22,386 bases of DNA from Candidatus Scatousia excrementipullorum (GCA_017694215.1 JADIND010000198.1:1-22386); one strand, 5' to 3'; shown: positions 1 to 7,130, counted from the first letter of the stretch. Notes: a model not told the origin generated them from the sequence alone. A program made the numbers and translations.

Positions 1-877
1 GTCGTTTTTGTGTAGAAGAGATGGCATCATCCGTGAAATTTTTCATGGATTCAAGCATTTTTTCGAAAGTTTTCTGTAGCGGCTTTTCTCGTCCTGGAGC
101 CGATAGGCTTGCTGTCATTTCGTTTACGGAAGGAGAGAGATTTTGTTTTCTCAAAAGCATAAATTCGTCGGTTAAGTTTTGAGTCAAATCTTCCGCAGAA
201 CCGGCAACTTCTTTACCTATTAACTTTCTGAAGAATCCTTTGGACTTTGCATTTTCTATTTCAATAGTTTTTGCGGTGAAGTCTTCTGCCAGTCGTTTAA
301 TTTCGTTATCAGAAATTGTATTTTTAATTGTTCCGTCCGGCAGAATTTCCTGAGTTGAAGTCTGGATGACGTTTTCAAAAATTTTGTTGTAGAATAATTT
401 TTTAGTTTGTGCAGTATTATTAATAATACTGCTGTTGTTTTGTGCGAAGTCTTCAAAATGTTTGCCGAGGCCTCTAATCATATCAATAGATACGTCGTTA
501 GCTGAGCCGGAGTGTTTTTTTATGAAATGCAGCATAATTGCAGGGATAATAAATGCACTCGGACCGCTTAATATTTCACGAATACCTTCTTTTCTGGCAA
601 ATTCCCAGTTATAAGGACCATGCTTTTTACCGTTTTCGTCAACTTCTCTTCCGCGGTTTAATCCTTCTTTAATACGCGGATATACCATTCCAATACCGTC
701 TTGTGCAATAAAAGACGCACAAAAACCTCCTCTGTCAATAGCATCCATTAATGCAACTATCGGGTTAAATGTACCGCTGAATGACGGATTGTAATGTTGT
801 CCGTGATTTAAATTATTATTTTGACGTCGATTATTTTTGGGTTCTGCTGACGTAATGTTGATTGCTTTTACTACCAT
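1..877 (-). CDS. Partial membrane-associated protein of an uncharacterised paralogous family (C-terminus beyond window)
   Basis: The frame stays open from the ATG at 877 to the window edge (292 codons), so the C-terminus is missing. A short AGGG lies just upstream of the start. The N-terminus is polar and Asn-rich (residues 10-35) and ends in PSFSG at 31-35. It is followed by SFIAQD (55-60) and a charged linker. Then comes WEFARKEGIREIL (91-103), running into the hydrophobic stretch SGPSAFIIPAIML (104-116). The second half is charged and helical. The FARKEGIRE block lines up with TALREGLTE in the protein at 3077-3616 and with AAAKEFLYQ in its operon partner, each followed by a hydrophobic helix, so the three look homologous. 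I recognise no enzymatic motif and no function is known to me. Membrane association is inferred from the single strong hydrophobic segment. Confidence 0.75.
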   Translation of the reverse strand, partial: MVVKAINITSAEPKNNRRQNNNLNHGQHYNPSFSGTFNPIVALMDAIDRGGFCASFIAQDGIGMVYPRIKEGLNRGREVDENGKKHGPYNWEFARKEGIREILSGPSAFIIPAIMLHFIKKHSGSANDVSIDMIRGLGKHFEDFAQNNSSIINNTAQTKKLFYNKIFENVIQTSTQEILPDGTIKNTISDNEIKRLAEDFTAKTIEIENAKSKGFFRKLIGKEVAGSAEDLTQNLTDEFMLLRKQNLSPSVNEMTASLSAPGREKPLQKTFEKMLESMKNFTDDAISSTQKR

Positions 878-923
878 ATCCCTACTTTTTGTTTTTATTC
901 ATAACTATCTACACATATTTAAT

Positions 924-943
924 ATAAAACCGTAAAGTTTTAT
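924..943 (-). other. Short 5' leader hairpin upstream of the partial membrane protein gene
   Basis: Seven-base arms ATAAAAC (924-930) and GTTTTAT (937-943) pair around a six-base loop. On the minus strand the element contains TTTACGGTTTT, also found in the leader of the gene at 3077-3616. A role in expression is inference only. Confidence 0.35.
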
Positions 944-1148
944 TTATTGCCTTTTTCGGGGCGTATTTTAAGTTTTTTTTACAAAAACTAAACTTAATAT
1001 TAAGTGTAATTATTATACTTATTCTGTGAAATTTTTTCAAGTTTTTTACTACAAATATAATAATATGTTTACAAAATTGCAATAAACTTTATTTTTAAAT
1101 AAATATTTGTATATTTTAAATAATGTATTTGTGGTTTAATTAAATCAT

Positions 1149-2450
1149 ATGGAAGTAAAAGTTATAGGGGCAGGGCTTGCAGGAAGTGAGGCAGCCTTAC
1201 AGCTTTCAAAAAGAGGAATAAAAGTCGAATTATACGAGATGCGTCCTGTTAAGACTACAGGTGCACATAAGACGGATAAGTTTGCGGAATTTGTTTGTTC
1301 AAACAGTCTTGGTGCATCCGATTGCACCAATGCGTCAGGACTTTTGAAAAAGGAAATGGAGCTTCTGGGCGGGGAGTTGATTCAAATTGCAAGAAAGTGT
1401 TCCGTTCCGGCAGGAAATGCTCTTGCAATCGACAGAGAGTTGTTTTCGCAAACCGTTACTGAAAGGATTGTAGAAGACCCGAATATAGAAGTTATAAGAG
1501 AGGAAGTTGAGGAAATTCCCGAGGGGAATGTTATTATTGCATCTGGGCCGCTTACATCTGACAAACTCTCTGATTCAATAAAGGAATTTACACAAAGCGA
1601 GCATCTGCATTTCTTTGACGCAATAGCTCCTATTGTGGAAAAAGACAGTATTGATTTTGACAAAGCTTTCTGGGCAAGCCGTTATGATAAGGGGGAAGCC
1701 TCTTATATAAATTGTCCGATGAATAAAGAAGAGTATGAAAAGTTTTATAATATATTAATTAATGCTCCAAAAATTGAATTAAAAGAGTTTGAGAAGAATG
1801 CTAAATTTTTTGAAAGCTGTCTTCCTATAGAAGTTTTAGCCTCCCGAGGAGTTGATACTCTGCGTTTTGGCCCGATGAAACCTGTCGGGCTTGTTGACAA
1901 ACGTACCGGTGTCGAAAATTATGCTGTAGTGCAACTAAGACAGGATAATTCTGCCAAAACACTATTTAATCTTGTCGGATTTCAGACAAATCTTAAATGG
2001 GGGGCTCAAAAAGAACTTCTGCAATCTATTCCGGGACTGGAAAATGTTAATATAGTAAGATACGGTGTTATGCACAGAAATACATTTATTAATTCCCCGA
2101 AGCTCATGAATCCTTCCTTGCAGACAAAGAAAAGGGAAAATCTGTTCTTTGCCGGTCAGCTTACAGGTACTGAAGGTTACACTGAATCAATAGCCTCCGG
2201 CATGCTCGCCGGTATTAATATGGCTAATTATCTTTCAGGAAAAGAATTGTTAATCCTCCCTAAAGAAACAATGCTGGGAGCATTGACTCAATATATTACG
2301 GATGAAAACCATGACAAATTTCAACCGATTAATTCAAACTGGGGAATCGTAACTCCGGTTGAAATGCCTAAAAAAGAACGCAAAAACAAAAAGTTGAAAG
2401 CAGAATATATTGTTAAACGTTCAATAGAATATTTAAGCAGTGTGGTCTAG
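1149..2450 (+). CDS. trmFO: TrmFO, folate-dependent tRNA (uracil-5-)-methyltransferase
   Basis: TrmFO makes m5U54 in the T-loop of tRNA, taking the methylene carbon from methylenetetrahydrofolate and the reducing equivalents from FADH2. The 433-aa product has the usual length for the family. The N-terminus carries the FAD dinucleotide-binding motif GAGLAG (7-12). This is followed by the family signature FVCSNSL with Cys50, and FESCLPIEVLASRG with Cys224; these match the two functionally important cysteines of Bacillus TrmFO. The C-terminal FAD-contact segment FFAGQLTGTEGYTESIASG is intact. No clear Shine-Dalgarno precedes the ATG, and a TTTAAT box lies 8 bases upstream, so a very short leader is possible. 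The 3' end overlaps the convergent gene on the other strand by 18 bases. Cytoplasmic. Confidence 0.96.
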   Translation: MEVKVIGAGLAGSEAALQLSKRGIKVELYEMRPVKTTGAHKTDKFAEFVCSNSLGASDCTNASGLLKKEMELLGGELIQIARKCSVPAGNALAIDRELFSQTVTERIVEDPNIEVIREEVEEIPEGNVIIASGPLTSDKLSDSIKEFTQSEHLHFFDAIAPIVEKDSIDFDKAFWASRYDKGEASYINCPMNKEEYEKFYNILINAPKIELKEFEKNAKFFESCLPIEVLASRGVDTLRFGPMKPVGLVDKRTGVENYAVVQLRQDNSAKTLFNLVGFQTNLKWGAQKELLQSIPGLENVNIVRYGVMHRNTFINSPKLMNPSLQTKKRENLFFAGQLTGTEGYTESIASGMLAGINMANYLSGKELLILPKETMLGALTQYITDENHDKFQPINSNWGIVTPVEMPKKERKNKKLKAEYIVKRSIEYLSSVV

Positions 2451-3077
2451 TTTTTTATTTTCTGCTGCATTCTGCTTTTTAGATTTGTCTTCAAGCCCCA
2501 AAAATCTTAAAGCCGGGTGAATAAAAGCATGGCTTACCTGCGGAGCAAGAATTGCCAGTCCGAGAACGGAGCCGACTATATTGCTTAGTTCTACTGCACC
2601 TTTTACATAATCAAATTTGTCAGGTTCTTTCTTTTCCAGTTCGGCAAGTAATGTATCATCATATTTTTCTTTAACAAGTTTGCCTTCTGAAAGAATTTCT
2701 TTATTAAGCGTACTCATACGGTTTTTTACGGAAGGATTTTCTGCAAGTTTTCTGTAGTGCATATATTCTTTAACGTCTTTAAAATGTTCAAAACCTTTTG
2801 TATCTTTGAAAATCACGTTTTTTGCAAGCTTAAATCCGCCTTTTTTGAATATCGGAACAATTAATGCCATATAAACTGCAAGGCATGTTGCCTGATATAG
2901 AAATTCTTTTGCTGCCGCATACTGCTTTGTGTCTGCGTCAATATCTTTATCTATAAGAATAAAGCCCGGTCTGCCTATTGATTTAAGCGTAGTTTCAACC
3001 GCAACTGACTGGGTTGTGTTTTGTGCTATGTTTGCTAATTGTGAACTTGTTATAAGACTGCTTATTCCGTTTATCAT
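2433..3077 (-). CDS. Uncharacterised small membrane protein, second gene of a two-gene operon
   Basis: I take the ATG at 3077 as start (214 aa). An AGGAGGT at 3083-3089 is spaced well for it, and it forms a TGATG stop-start overlap with the upstream gene. A GTG at 3080 is in frame but too close to that Shine-Dalgarno. Numbering from the GTG, the protein has GRPGFILID (36-44), TKQYAAAKEFLYQA (51-64) and a hydrophobic helix (62-78). A charged middle follows, then a C-terminal hydrophobic hairpin-like region (163-195) ending in an A-F-I-H-P-A-L-x-F-L-G-L pattern. Both blocks align with the upstream protein (CRPLFTMMD; TKKYTALREGLTEA; AVIKPMMDAIGL), so the two are paralogues. Function unknown. 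Translation is probably coupled. The 3' end overlaps trmFO. Confidence 0.85.
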   Translation of the reverse strand: MINGISSLITSSQLANIAQNTTQSVAVETTLKSIGRPGFILIDKDIDADTKQYAAAKEFLYQATCLAVYMALIVPIFKKGGFKLAKNVIFKDTKGFEHFKDVKEYMHYRKLAENPSVKNRMSTLNKEILSEGKLVKEKYDDTLLAELEKKEPDKFDYVKGAVELSNIVGSVLGLAILAPQVSHAFIHPALRFLGLEDKSKKQNAAENKKLDHTA

Positions 3078-3616
3078 CACAGACCTCCTACTCTAAGTCC
3101 GCTCTGCGGTCTGTTTTGAAATGCATGCATAGATGTATACGGGCTGGTTAATTTTGTTAGCCGGTTATTTGCCGGTGTAATTACAGTAAGTTGCGGATTT
3201 TCTGCAGGTTTAGGTGCATGTTTCTGGTCAGGAGCTTTTAGACCTATTGCATCCATCATAGGTTTTATTACTGCGGAACAAACTCCCGGAATTACAAATA
3301 ATGCCGCTGCACATACTCCAATAAACATCATGTTTTTTTCGGCTCTTTTTGCAAGTCCTTTATCTGAAAACATTCTCTTAGCCATTTTTCCTGCAAGTTC
3401 TCCGCATGCCCAGTATGCCGGAATCGCAATGGCTTCGGTTAAACCCTCTCTAAGGGCGGTATATTTCTTTGTTTCCGGAGATTCAGTTGTATCCATCATT
3501 GTAAATAAAGGACGACAAATCCCTTTCACTGCGGCAATCGCCATGACTACGTATGTCGGTTTATTGTTTTCACCAAGTTTTTTGCATGTTCTTTGTATAA
3601 ATTCATTAAAAGCCAT
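3077..3616 (-). CDS. Uncharacterised small membrane protein, first gene of a two-gene operon
   Basis: 179 aa. The order is: a short amphipathic N-terminus, a hydrophobic segment TYVVMAIAAVKGI (21-33), the family block CRPLFTMMD (34-42), then ETKKYTALREGLTEA (48-62) leading into a hydrophobic helix with Pro66. A second hydrophobic region, FIGVCAAALFVIPGVCSAVI (98-117), ends in KPMMDAIGL. The C-terminal tail (127-179) is Pro/Asn-rich and polar. The stop codon overlaps the next gene's start, and the Shine-Dalgarno for that gene lies inside this gene's last codons. No recognised domain. It is a paralogue of its neighbour and of the partial protein at the left edge. The ATG at 3616 is preceded by a GGGAAA ribosome-binding site. 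Confidence 0.85.
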   Translation of the reverse strand: MAFNEFIQRTCKKLGENNKPTYVVMAIAAVKGICRPLFTMMDTTESPETKKYTALREGLTEAIAIPAYWACGELAGKMAKRMFSDKGLAKRAEKNMMFIGVCAAALFVIPGVCSAVIKPMMDAIGLKAPDQKHAPKPAENPQLTVITPANNRLTKLTSPYTSMHAFQNRPQSGLRVGGL

Positions 3617-3627
3617 GATATTTTCCC

Positions 3628-3650
3628 GATTTACTCAAAAACCGTAAATC
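3628..3650 (-). other. Leader hairpin just upstream of the membrane-protein operon
   Basis: GATTTAC (3628-3634) and GTAAATC (3644-3650) form a perfect 7-bp stem with a nine-base loop, immediately upstream of the ribosome-binding site on the minus strand. The transcript-sense sequence includes TTTACGGTTTTT, shared with the leader of the partial gene at the left edge. Confidence 0.4.
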
Positions 3651-3711
3651 TATTTTTTTGCTAGTGTTTCTTACATATGTTATAATATATTAAAAATTTT
3701 TTTTTGAAAAT

Positions 3712-3738
3712 GAACTTTTTGTATTTTAAATCGTTGTA
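3712..3738 (+). promoter_or_regulatory. Possible ECF-type autoregulatory promoter
   Basis: TGAACTT (GAACTT at 3712-3717) followed by CGTTG starting at 3732 resembles the -35 GAAC / -10 CGT pattern of many ECF-sigma promoters. It sits about 20 bases before the anti-sigma start. Autoregulation is usual for such operons. The match is short and AT-rich sequence is permissive, so this is tentative. Confidence 0.3.
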
Positions 3739-3757
3739 TTAGTATAGAGGTTAAAAT

Positions 3758-4102
3758 ATGAAAGAAAAATGTTCAAAATACGAAGCATTATTTACATTTC
3801 TAAATGAAGATGAATTCAAAAAGCATCTTGATGAGTGTGAAGACTGCAGAAAAGAGCAGGTAAAAATGGACAGGGTTTCTGAATTAATTCGGGAGGTAAA
3901 ATCCGAATATATTGAAAGAAGAAAGAACTTTGCCCGATTAAAGATTGCCTGTGCCGCATTTGCGGTTTTGTTAAGCGGGACCGTCCTTGGTGTAATAAAC
4001 TTTAATACTGATATATCCGATACAATCAGGTACGGTCAGACGTTGAGTGTAGAAGATTATGGTTTTCCCGTTGATTCTTACGGGTTAATTATGGTGGATT
4101 AA
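3758..4102 (+). CDS. Zinc-finger (ZAS-type) membrane anti-sigma factor
   Basis: 114 aa with an AGAGG ribosome-binding site. The cytoplasmic N-terminus carries the anti-sigma zinc-binding motif H23-x3-C27-x2-C30 (KKHLDECEDCRKE). A charged helix follows, then one transmembrane segment (about 64-82, IACAAFAVLLSGTVLGVI) and a short extracytoplasmic tail of about 30 residues. This is the layout of ZAS-domain anti-sigma factors, which bind and inhibit a partner ECF sigma. The stop overlaps the sigma gene start by one base (TAATG), indicating coupled production. The order anti-sigma before sigma is the reverse of the commonest arrangement. The short tail suggests that the signal is sensed by another protein, plausibly the exported product of the third gene; that is inference. 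Confidence 0.82.
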   Translation: MKEKCSKYEALFTFLNEDEFKKHLDECEDCRKEQVKMDRVSELIREVKSEYIERRKNFARLKIACAAFAVLLSGTVLGVINFNTDISDTIRYGQTLSVEDYGFPVDSYGLIMVD

Positions 4103-4602
4103 TGGATTTTAAAGAAATCATCAAGACAAATAAAGAAAATGTAAAAAATATAATCAGAATGATAACCAAAGAAGAGAATGAAGATTTGGAACAGGAAGTC
4201 TATCTCAAAGTTTGGAAAAATTCTGAAAAGTATAAAGAAAAAGGCAGTTTTAAAGGCTGGATAACGACAATCGCAAAAAATGTTTCAAAAGATTATCTGA
4301 AATCGGCTGTGAACAGGCATGAGAGTCTGCTTGTGAGTGAAGAAGACAAGACTTTTGAGAATATAAAAGACAAGAAATCGACTCCGGAATTAAAACTGCT
4401 GAAGAACGAAAGACAGGAGAAAATTTTAAAGGCGATAAATAAATTAAAACCTAAATTCAAAGAAGTTATAGTGTATTGCGAAATATACGGTTATACATAC
4501 GAAGATTGTGCAAAGAGGATAAAATGTCCGGTAGGCACGGTAAAGTCCCGTATTTATAACGCAAAAAAAATATTAGCGGAAACGTTAAGTGATTTAATGT
4601 AG
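4102..4602 (+). CDS. ECF-family RNA polymerase sigma factor
   Basis: 166 aa, a normal ECF size. Region 2 spans about 10-72: ENEDLEQEVYLKVWKN for core binding, then FKGWITTIAKNVSKDYLK for -10 recognition. An acidic/basic linker follows. Region 4 is at about 105-160, with the helix-turn-helix EIYGYTYEDCAKRIKCPVGTVKSRIYNAKK. Regions 1 and 3 are absent, as expected. It sits between its presumed anti-sigma and an exported LTxxQ protein, 20 bases before the latter. It probably drives its own operon and a set of envelope or metal-response genes not visible here. The exact ECF subgroup cannot be assigned by eye. Confidence 0.92.
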   Translation: MDFKEIIKTNKENVKNIIRMITKEENEDLEQEVYLKVWKNSEKYKEKGSFKGWITTIAKNVSKDYLKSAVNRHESLLVSEEDKTFENIKDKKSTPELKLLKNERQEKILKAINKLKPKFKEVIVYCEIYGYTYEDCAKRIKCPVGTVKSRIYNAKKILAETLSDLM

Positions 4603-4622
4603 AAAAAAAGAAAGGATTACTT

Positions 4623-5282
4623 ATGAAGAAAACATTATTATTGGCAAGTTTACTGGCATTTGCGGTATCTACCCAGTGTTTTGCAGCAGAAACCGCACCT
4701 GTAGAACCTGCAAAATCAGTACCTGCAGCAGAACAGCAGGCTCCGGCTGATGTACAAAGACCAACCAGAAAAATGAATCCGGAAATGGCTAAGAAAAAAG
4801 CCGAGTTTGACAAACGTTTAAACTTAACGGATGAGCAGAAAGCAAAAGCTAAAGAAATCCGTGAAAACGGTCGCAAACAGATGGAGCCGATTATGGAACA
4901 AATAAAGGCAAAACATCAGGAAATTAAAGTAATCAGAATGTCAAGAATTGCGGTCGAAATGCAGGAAGAAAAAATTGCGGCAGTAAAAGCTGAACTCCGT
5001 GATTTAAACAAAAAGGCTCATGAAATAAGAATGCAGAACATGAAAGAGTTTGAATCAATTCTTACTGACAAACAGCTTAAAGAATTGAAAAAGATGAAAG
5101 CTGAAGGCCGTAAAAACTTTGAAAAGAACTTTAAACATAAACACAGACATCACTGCAACTGTGATTGCGGATGCCATAAAAGACCTCCGTTCCCGCCGGA
5201 AATGGGACCAAAACCTCCTGTAGCACCTGATGCACAGATTCCGCAGGAAGTTCCGCCTCAAGCTCCGGCTCAAGCAGAATAG
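4623..5282 (+). CDS. Exported LTxxQ (Spy/CpxP/ZraP-like) protein with a His/Cys metal-binding cluster
   Basis: 219 aa with an AAAGGA ribosome-binding site. A signal peptide (about 1-21) ends at a CFA-A site. The mature protein is mostly long charged helices with two LTxxQ motifs, LTDEQ (68-72) and LTDKQ (147-151). These mark the Spy/CpxP fold, whose known members are periplasmic chaperones or metal sensors such as ZraP and CnrX. After the helices comes KHKHRHHCNCDCGCHK (171-186), with five His and four Cys in 16 residues, then a Pro-rich tail. This cluster is unusual for the family and suggests binding of a soft or transition metal. As third gene after the anti-sigma/sigma pair it could be the sensor or the effector. 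The domain call is firm; the metal role is inferred. Confidence 0.85.
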   Translation: MKKTLLLASLLAFAVSTQCFAAETAPVEPAKSVPAAEQQAPADVQRPTRKMNPEMAKKKAEFDKRLNLTDEQKAKAKEIRENGRKQMEPIMEQIKAKHQEIKVIRMSRIAVEMQEEKIAAVKAELRDLNKKAHEIRMQNMKEFESILTDKQLKELKKMKAEGRKNFEKNFKHKHRHHCNCDCGCHKRPPFPPEMGPKPPVAPDAQIPQEVPPQAPAQAE

Positions 5283-5296
5283 TCAATCGAAATCCG

Positions 5297-5324
5297 CTCC
5301 CGATATTTTATCGGGAGTTTTTTT
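5297..5324 (+). terminator. Intrinsic terminator of the sigma-factor operon
   Basis: Perfect 8-bp stem, CTCCCGAT (5297-5304) with ATCGGGAG (5310-5317), five-base loop, then seven T. It lies 15 bases after the stop. There is no T-run on the opposite strand, so it works in one direction only. Confidence 0.92.
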
Positions 5325-6000
5325 ATTCAATATTTGTCTGAATTACCGGTATTGTGATTTTAAATTCGGTTTTCTTCGGGGTTGATTGTGCAAGTTCAAG
5401 ATTTGCTCCTTGTGCGTTGAGGTTATTTTTACAAATATAAAGTCCCAGTCCGCTGCCTGTTTTTTTAGTTGTAAATCCTTCATTAAAAATAGTTTTTTGT
5501 TCTGAAGGTGAAATTGCTTTCCCGTTATTAGATATTGTAATTTTTGCTGTTTTATCTTTTATTTCAGAGGAAATAATGATTTCTCCTTTATTTTCAATAG
5601 CCTCGATTGCATTTTTAATCAGATTAATTATACAGGCGAGGAACTTATTTTCATCAACATTAATAATCCCGTTATTTTTTACGGATTTAATAATATCAAT
5701 TTTTTTATCATGAATATAAACTTTAGAAAGAGAAATACTCTGTTCCAGCAGAGAATCAATGTCACAGTTTTGCGGAGAGTAGTTGTTAACGGATTTAAGT
5801 TCAATTAGTGAATTATTAATTATTTTCACCGATTTTTGAATACAATCTACTGCTTTTGATATGGACTCGTTTTTGATACCGTCTTTTTCGAGATGTTTTT
5901 TTATAATTTCGCAGTAAACATCACATATAGAAACCTGATTTCTGATTTCATGAGCGATACATCGGGATTGTTCCTGCAATAATTCGGGATTAAGTGTCAT
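5323..6000 (-). CDS. Small soluble sensor histidine kinase
   Basis: 225 aa with no transmembrane segment or sensor domain. The dimerisation/phosphoacceptor helix begins almost at the N-terminus, with CIAHEIRNQVS and His17 as the predicted phosphorylation site. The ATPase domain has the N-box LIKNAIEAI (Asn130), a G1 box reading ISNNGKAIS in which the usual Asp is Asn (158-160), and the G2 box GSGLGLYI (183-190). It ends at a normal HATPase strand. The response regulator gene lies directly upstream on the same strand, 76 bases away, with a hairpin between them, so they are a likely pair. The input must come from a partner protein or a cytoplasmic cue. The Asn-for-Asp change occurs in other active kinases, so it is not proof of inactivity. 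Confidence 0.9.
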   Translation of the reverse strand: MTLNPELLQEQSRCIAHEIRNQVSICDVYCEIIKKHLEKDGIKNESISKAVDCIQKSVKIINNSLIELKSVNNYSPQNCDIDSLLEQSISLSKVYIHDKKIDIIKSVKNNGIINVDENKFLACIINLIKNAIEAIENKGEIIISSEIKDKTAKITISNNGKAISPSEQKTIFNEGFTTKKTGSGLGLYICKNNLNAQGANLELAQSTPKKTEFKITIPVIQTNIE

Positions 6001-6019
6001 AGTTGCCTTTCTTATCGTA

Positions 6020-6050
6020 AAGGTTCAGCTTTACAATAAAGCTGAACCTT
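6020..6050 (-). repeat. Intercistronic hairpin between response regulator and kinase genes
   Basis: A perfect 13-bp stem (6020-6032 with 6038-6050) has a five-base loop and no T-run on either strand. It lies between the two genes of a two-component operon. It may stabilise or process the mRNA so that regulator and kinase are made in different amounts. Confidence 0.7.
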
Positions 6051-6076
6051 CAAAACTTAATAATTTAATATAAAGT

Positions 6077-6775
6077 TTACGCAGAGATTTTTGCACGGAC
6101 TTTATTTGCAAATCCGTTGTTGAGTGCGTAAAGTACAGCCTGAGTTCTGTCATTTACCTGTAATTTTTGGAAGATATTGTTTACGTGAGTCTTAACAGTA
6201 GTTTCTGATATAAACAATTTTGCTGCAATACCTTTGTAGTTATTACCCTGTGTGAGAAGGTCGAGGACATCTTCTTCTCTTGCAGTAAGGTAGTTAAGCA
6301 GATTTTCTTCGGACGCAGCAGGGGCTTCTGCTTTGAAGGATTGCTGGAAGTATTCGAAAAATCTTGAAGAAAGTGCAGACGGGAGATAAACTTTGCCGCT
6401 TAAAACTTCATCAATCGCATAAATAAGTTGAGCTGAAGCCATTGTTTTCAACACATATCCCTTAGCACCGATTTTCATAGCACGGAAAATTAAATCAGCA
6501 TCATCATAACCGCTGAGTGCGATAACTTTTGTATCGAGTTCAAGTCTGTTGATTTCCTGAATAGCCTGCAAACCGTCTTTTTCAGGCATATTGATATCCA
6601 TAAGTACCAGATCAGGATGATATTTTTTAATCAGATTAATTGCAATATTTGCACTGGTTGTTGTACCTACGATATCATAGCTTGTTTCAAGTGTAATAAG
6701 CTCTTTTACGCCTCTAAGGTGATCAGCGTTGTCATCTACCAGTAAAATTCTTGCTTTTCTTTTGAACTCTCTCAT
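6077..6775 (-). CDS. NarL/FixJ-family response regulator with LuxR-type DNA-binding domain
   Basis: 232 aa. The receiver domain (about 8-125) has the acidic pair D14/D15, phosphoacceptor D60 in LVLMDINMP, S88 in ALSGYDD and K110 in YVLKT, all the residues needed for phosphotransfer. A linker of about 35 residues follows. The LuxR-type helix-turn-helix then runs from LTAREEDVLDLL to ETTVKTHVNNIFQKL (about 163-222). The start is supported by an AGAGGGG ribosome-binding site. It is first in an operon with the soluble kinase downstream. The basic N-terminal extension (REFKRKAR) before the first strand is short. Target genes are not identifiable here. Confidence 0.94.
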   Translation of the reverse strand: MREFKRKARILLVDDNADHLRGVKELITLETSYDIVGTTTSANIAINLIKKYHPDLVLMDINMPEKDGLQAIQEINRLELDTKVIALSGYDDADLIFRAMKIGAKGYVLKTMASAQLIYAIDEVLSGKVYLPSALSSRFFEYFQQSFKAEAPAASEENLLNYLTAREEDVLDLLTQGNNYKGIAAKLFISETTVKTHVNNIFQKLQVNDRTQAVLYALNNGFANKVRAKISA

Positions 6776-6833
6776 TGTATTCCCCTCTTTAAATTATTAA
6801 GTTGCATCTCTCTACACTGTATATACTACTATT

Positions 6834-6968
6834 TTCGGAGGGTATTCTTCATCCATGCCTTGATTGATATATGGTAAAGTAAAGCATGAATTATTGGTTT
6901 AATACTAAAGATTGAGAAAATTCCTCAACCATGCTCTAGACCATGCTTTGCGGCATGGTTGATTTTTT
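6834..6968 (+). ncRNA. Candidate small RNA ending in a terminator-like hairpin
   Basis: TCAACCATGC (6925-6934) pairs with GCATGGTTGA (6953-6962), followed by six T. A competing stem, ACCATGC (6940-6946) with GCATGGT (6953-6959), shares the same right arm. No gene reads into it from the left, because the neighbour is divergent. If the hairpin terminates anything, it must be a transcript starting in this gap. TATACT at 6822-6827 is a possible -10, giving an RNA of about 135 bases; its -35 is weak. The start coordinate is a prediction. Confidence 0.35.
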
Positions 6969-7019
6969 GGATTGAAATTTTTTATCTGGTATAAATAGTC
7001 TAATCTTATCGTGGTATTA

Positions 7020-7025
7020 TATAAT
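7020..7025 (+). promoter_or_regulatory. Probable -10 box for rmuC
   Basis: TATAAT is within an AT-rich stretch 125 bases before the start. No good -35 is present at 17 bases. The predicted leader would include the structured repeat at 7088-7130. Confidence 0.4.
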
Positions 7026-7087
7026 ATGAGGTATGTAACGGGAAAAACTCCCCTACCCGCCTCTTTTCCGAAGCGGGCGGAATAAAG

Positions 7088-7130
7088 CCTCCTTTGGTAA
7101 GGGAGGTGGCACGAAGTGCCGGAGGGTTTA
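7088..7130 (+). repeat. Hairpin repeat family, copy 1
   Basis: CCTCC (7088-7092) can pair with either GGAGG (7102-7106) or GGAGG (7121-7125). The core hairpin is GGCAC-gaa-GTGCC (7108-7120), followed by GGAGGGTTT. Related copies lie at 9506-9550, 9693-9722 and, degenerate, at 10584-10617. Confidence 0.75.

Noticed and set aside
3078..3080. GTG start for the second membrane-protein gene
   Set aside because: It is only three bases from the Shine-Dalgarno core. The ATG at 3077 has normal spacing.
4466..4876. Minus-strand frame across the sigma factor and LTxxQ genes
   Set aside because: It is antisense to two well-supported genes, with no family resemblance and no ribosome-binding site.
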